This document shows positions 5,348 to 5,808 of a stretch of DNA of 5,808 nucleotides, piece after piece. The stretch's first letter is position 1; the number at the start of each line of letters is the position of its first letter. Source of the DNA: Methylococcaceae bacterium (GTDB lineage Bacteria; Pseudomonadota; Gammaproteobacteria; Methylococcales; Methylomonadaceae); contig PMDM01000360.1 of NCBI GenBank assembly GCA_003155565.1, forward strand, positions 1 through 5,808, in the 5' to 3' direction. Under the pieces are notes generated by a model. The model saw only the letters and a program-made list of their open reading frames with translations, made no database searches and had not been told where the DNA came from. The translations under genes and the position numbers were made by a program.

Positions 5348-5808
5348 TCAGGAAAAACTGTCTTTCAACCGTCTAACCTTAGCAAAAATATCCACTGGTC
5401 TGCTGTTGGTCATAGCAATGGTCTTTTGCAACGCCACGCTGTCTTCCCTGAAAAAGGGGTTGGTTGCCAGTTCTTCGGCTATGGTTGTGGGAACGGTTAG
5501 TTTGTTGTTGCTGCGAAGGCGATTTACTTCAAGCATTTTCTGCTGCAAATGCTGGTTATCCGGCTCAACCGTCAAGGCAAACCGGCCATTGGTCTGGGTG
5601 TATTCGTGGGTACAATACACCAAGGTTGCTTTCGGTAATGCTTTTAATTTTTGCAAGGAATGCCATAGTTGCTCGGCAGTGCCTTCAAACAAACGTCCGC
5701 ACCCCATCACGAATAAGGTATCACCGCAAAACAGGATGTTGTCTTCGGCAAAATGGTAAACGATATGCTCCCTGGTATGACCGGGCGTGGCAATAACCCT
5801 GGCTTTAT
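5348..5808 (-). CDS. gloB: Hydroxyacylglutathione hydrolase (glyoxalase II), C-terminal part
   Basis: Glyoxalase II hydrolyses S-D-lactoylglutathione to D-lactate and glutathione, completing methylglyoxal detoxification in the cytoplasm. The window holds the last 152 codons; the frame is open through the right edge, so roughly the first 100 residues, including the THxHxDH metal motif, lie outside. What is visible is the second half of the metallo-beta-lactamase fold, with metal ligands in TPGHT (His), GDTLF (Asp) and CTHEYT (His). The family signature MGCGRLFEGTAEQLWHSL follows, and then the C-terminal HAGH domain with FALTVEPDN, RLRSNN, VPTTIAEELATNPFFR and the final RRLKDSF, whose Arg/Lys match the glutathione-contacting residues of the family. 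The end of the protein matches the usual end of the family, so the gene is cut only by the window. No terminator is evident past the stop. Its neighbour on the left is 460 bases away, so there is no sign of an operon in that direction. Confidence 0.96.
   Translation of the reverse strand, partial: KARVIATPGHTREHIVYHFAEDNILFCGDTLFVMGCGRLFEGTAEQLWHSLQKLKALPKATLVYCTHEYTQTNGRFALTVEPDNQHLQQKMLEVNRLRSNNKLTVPTTIAEELATNPFFREDSVALQKTIAMTNSRPVDIFAKVRRLKDSFS

Noticed and set aside
5406..5796. Two plus-strand frames of 110-117 codons overlapping gloB
   Set aside because: They are antisense to a clearly conserved glyoxalase II and have no recognisable domains.

Overview
The window looks like chromosomal DNA from a gammaproteobacterium of moderate G+C content. 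The evidence is a FabI enoyl-ACP reductase very close to the proteobacterial form, a glutathione-dependent glyoxalase II, and an RlpA-type lipoprotein with an outer-membrane type sorting residue. Short dispersed palindromes of the GTAGGTTGGGTTAG type are, from memory, common in Methylococcales and Thiotrichales, but the order cannot be fixed from this sequence.

Layout, left to right. A two-hairpin REP/BIME-like palindromic element (29-197) lies just beyond the stop codon of fabI (214-996, minus strand). A short divergent region (997-1094) could hold overlapping back-to-back promoters. It is followed by a plus-strand two-gene operon: a large SBP_bac_5-family (peptide/nickel type) substrate-binding lipoprotein (1095-3221) and a DppB/OppB-type permease (3218-4195), overlapping by ATGA. 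A convergent gap follows, then a minus-strand short RlpA-like lipoprotein (4363-4887). A 460-base A+T-rich stretch without a convincing gene (4888-5347) comes next. The window ends inside the C-terminal part of gloB, glyoxalase II (5348-5808, minus strand, open at the right edge).

How the genes relate. Only the substrate-binding protein and permease form a clear functional unit. They would be the capture and membrane parts of a peptide-type ABC importer, but the second permease and the ATPases are not in the window. The binding protein is unusual: it has a lipobox with Asp at +2 (the classical inner-membrane retention residue) and also a C-terminal transmembrane helix with a basic tail, so it is probably held on the inner membrane at both ends. 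FabI (fatty-acid elongation), RlpA (septal peptidoglycan) and GloB (methylglyoxal detoxification) are housekeeping genes with no evident link to the transporter.

I found no CRISPR array, phage gene, toxin-antitoxin pair or tRNA/rRNA. The points most worth a second look are the doubly anchored binding protein with an incomplete transporter, the compensatory base changes between the two hairpins of the palindromic element, and an RlpA-like protein that lacks one of the catalytic acids reported for this family.
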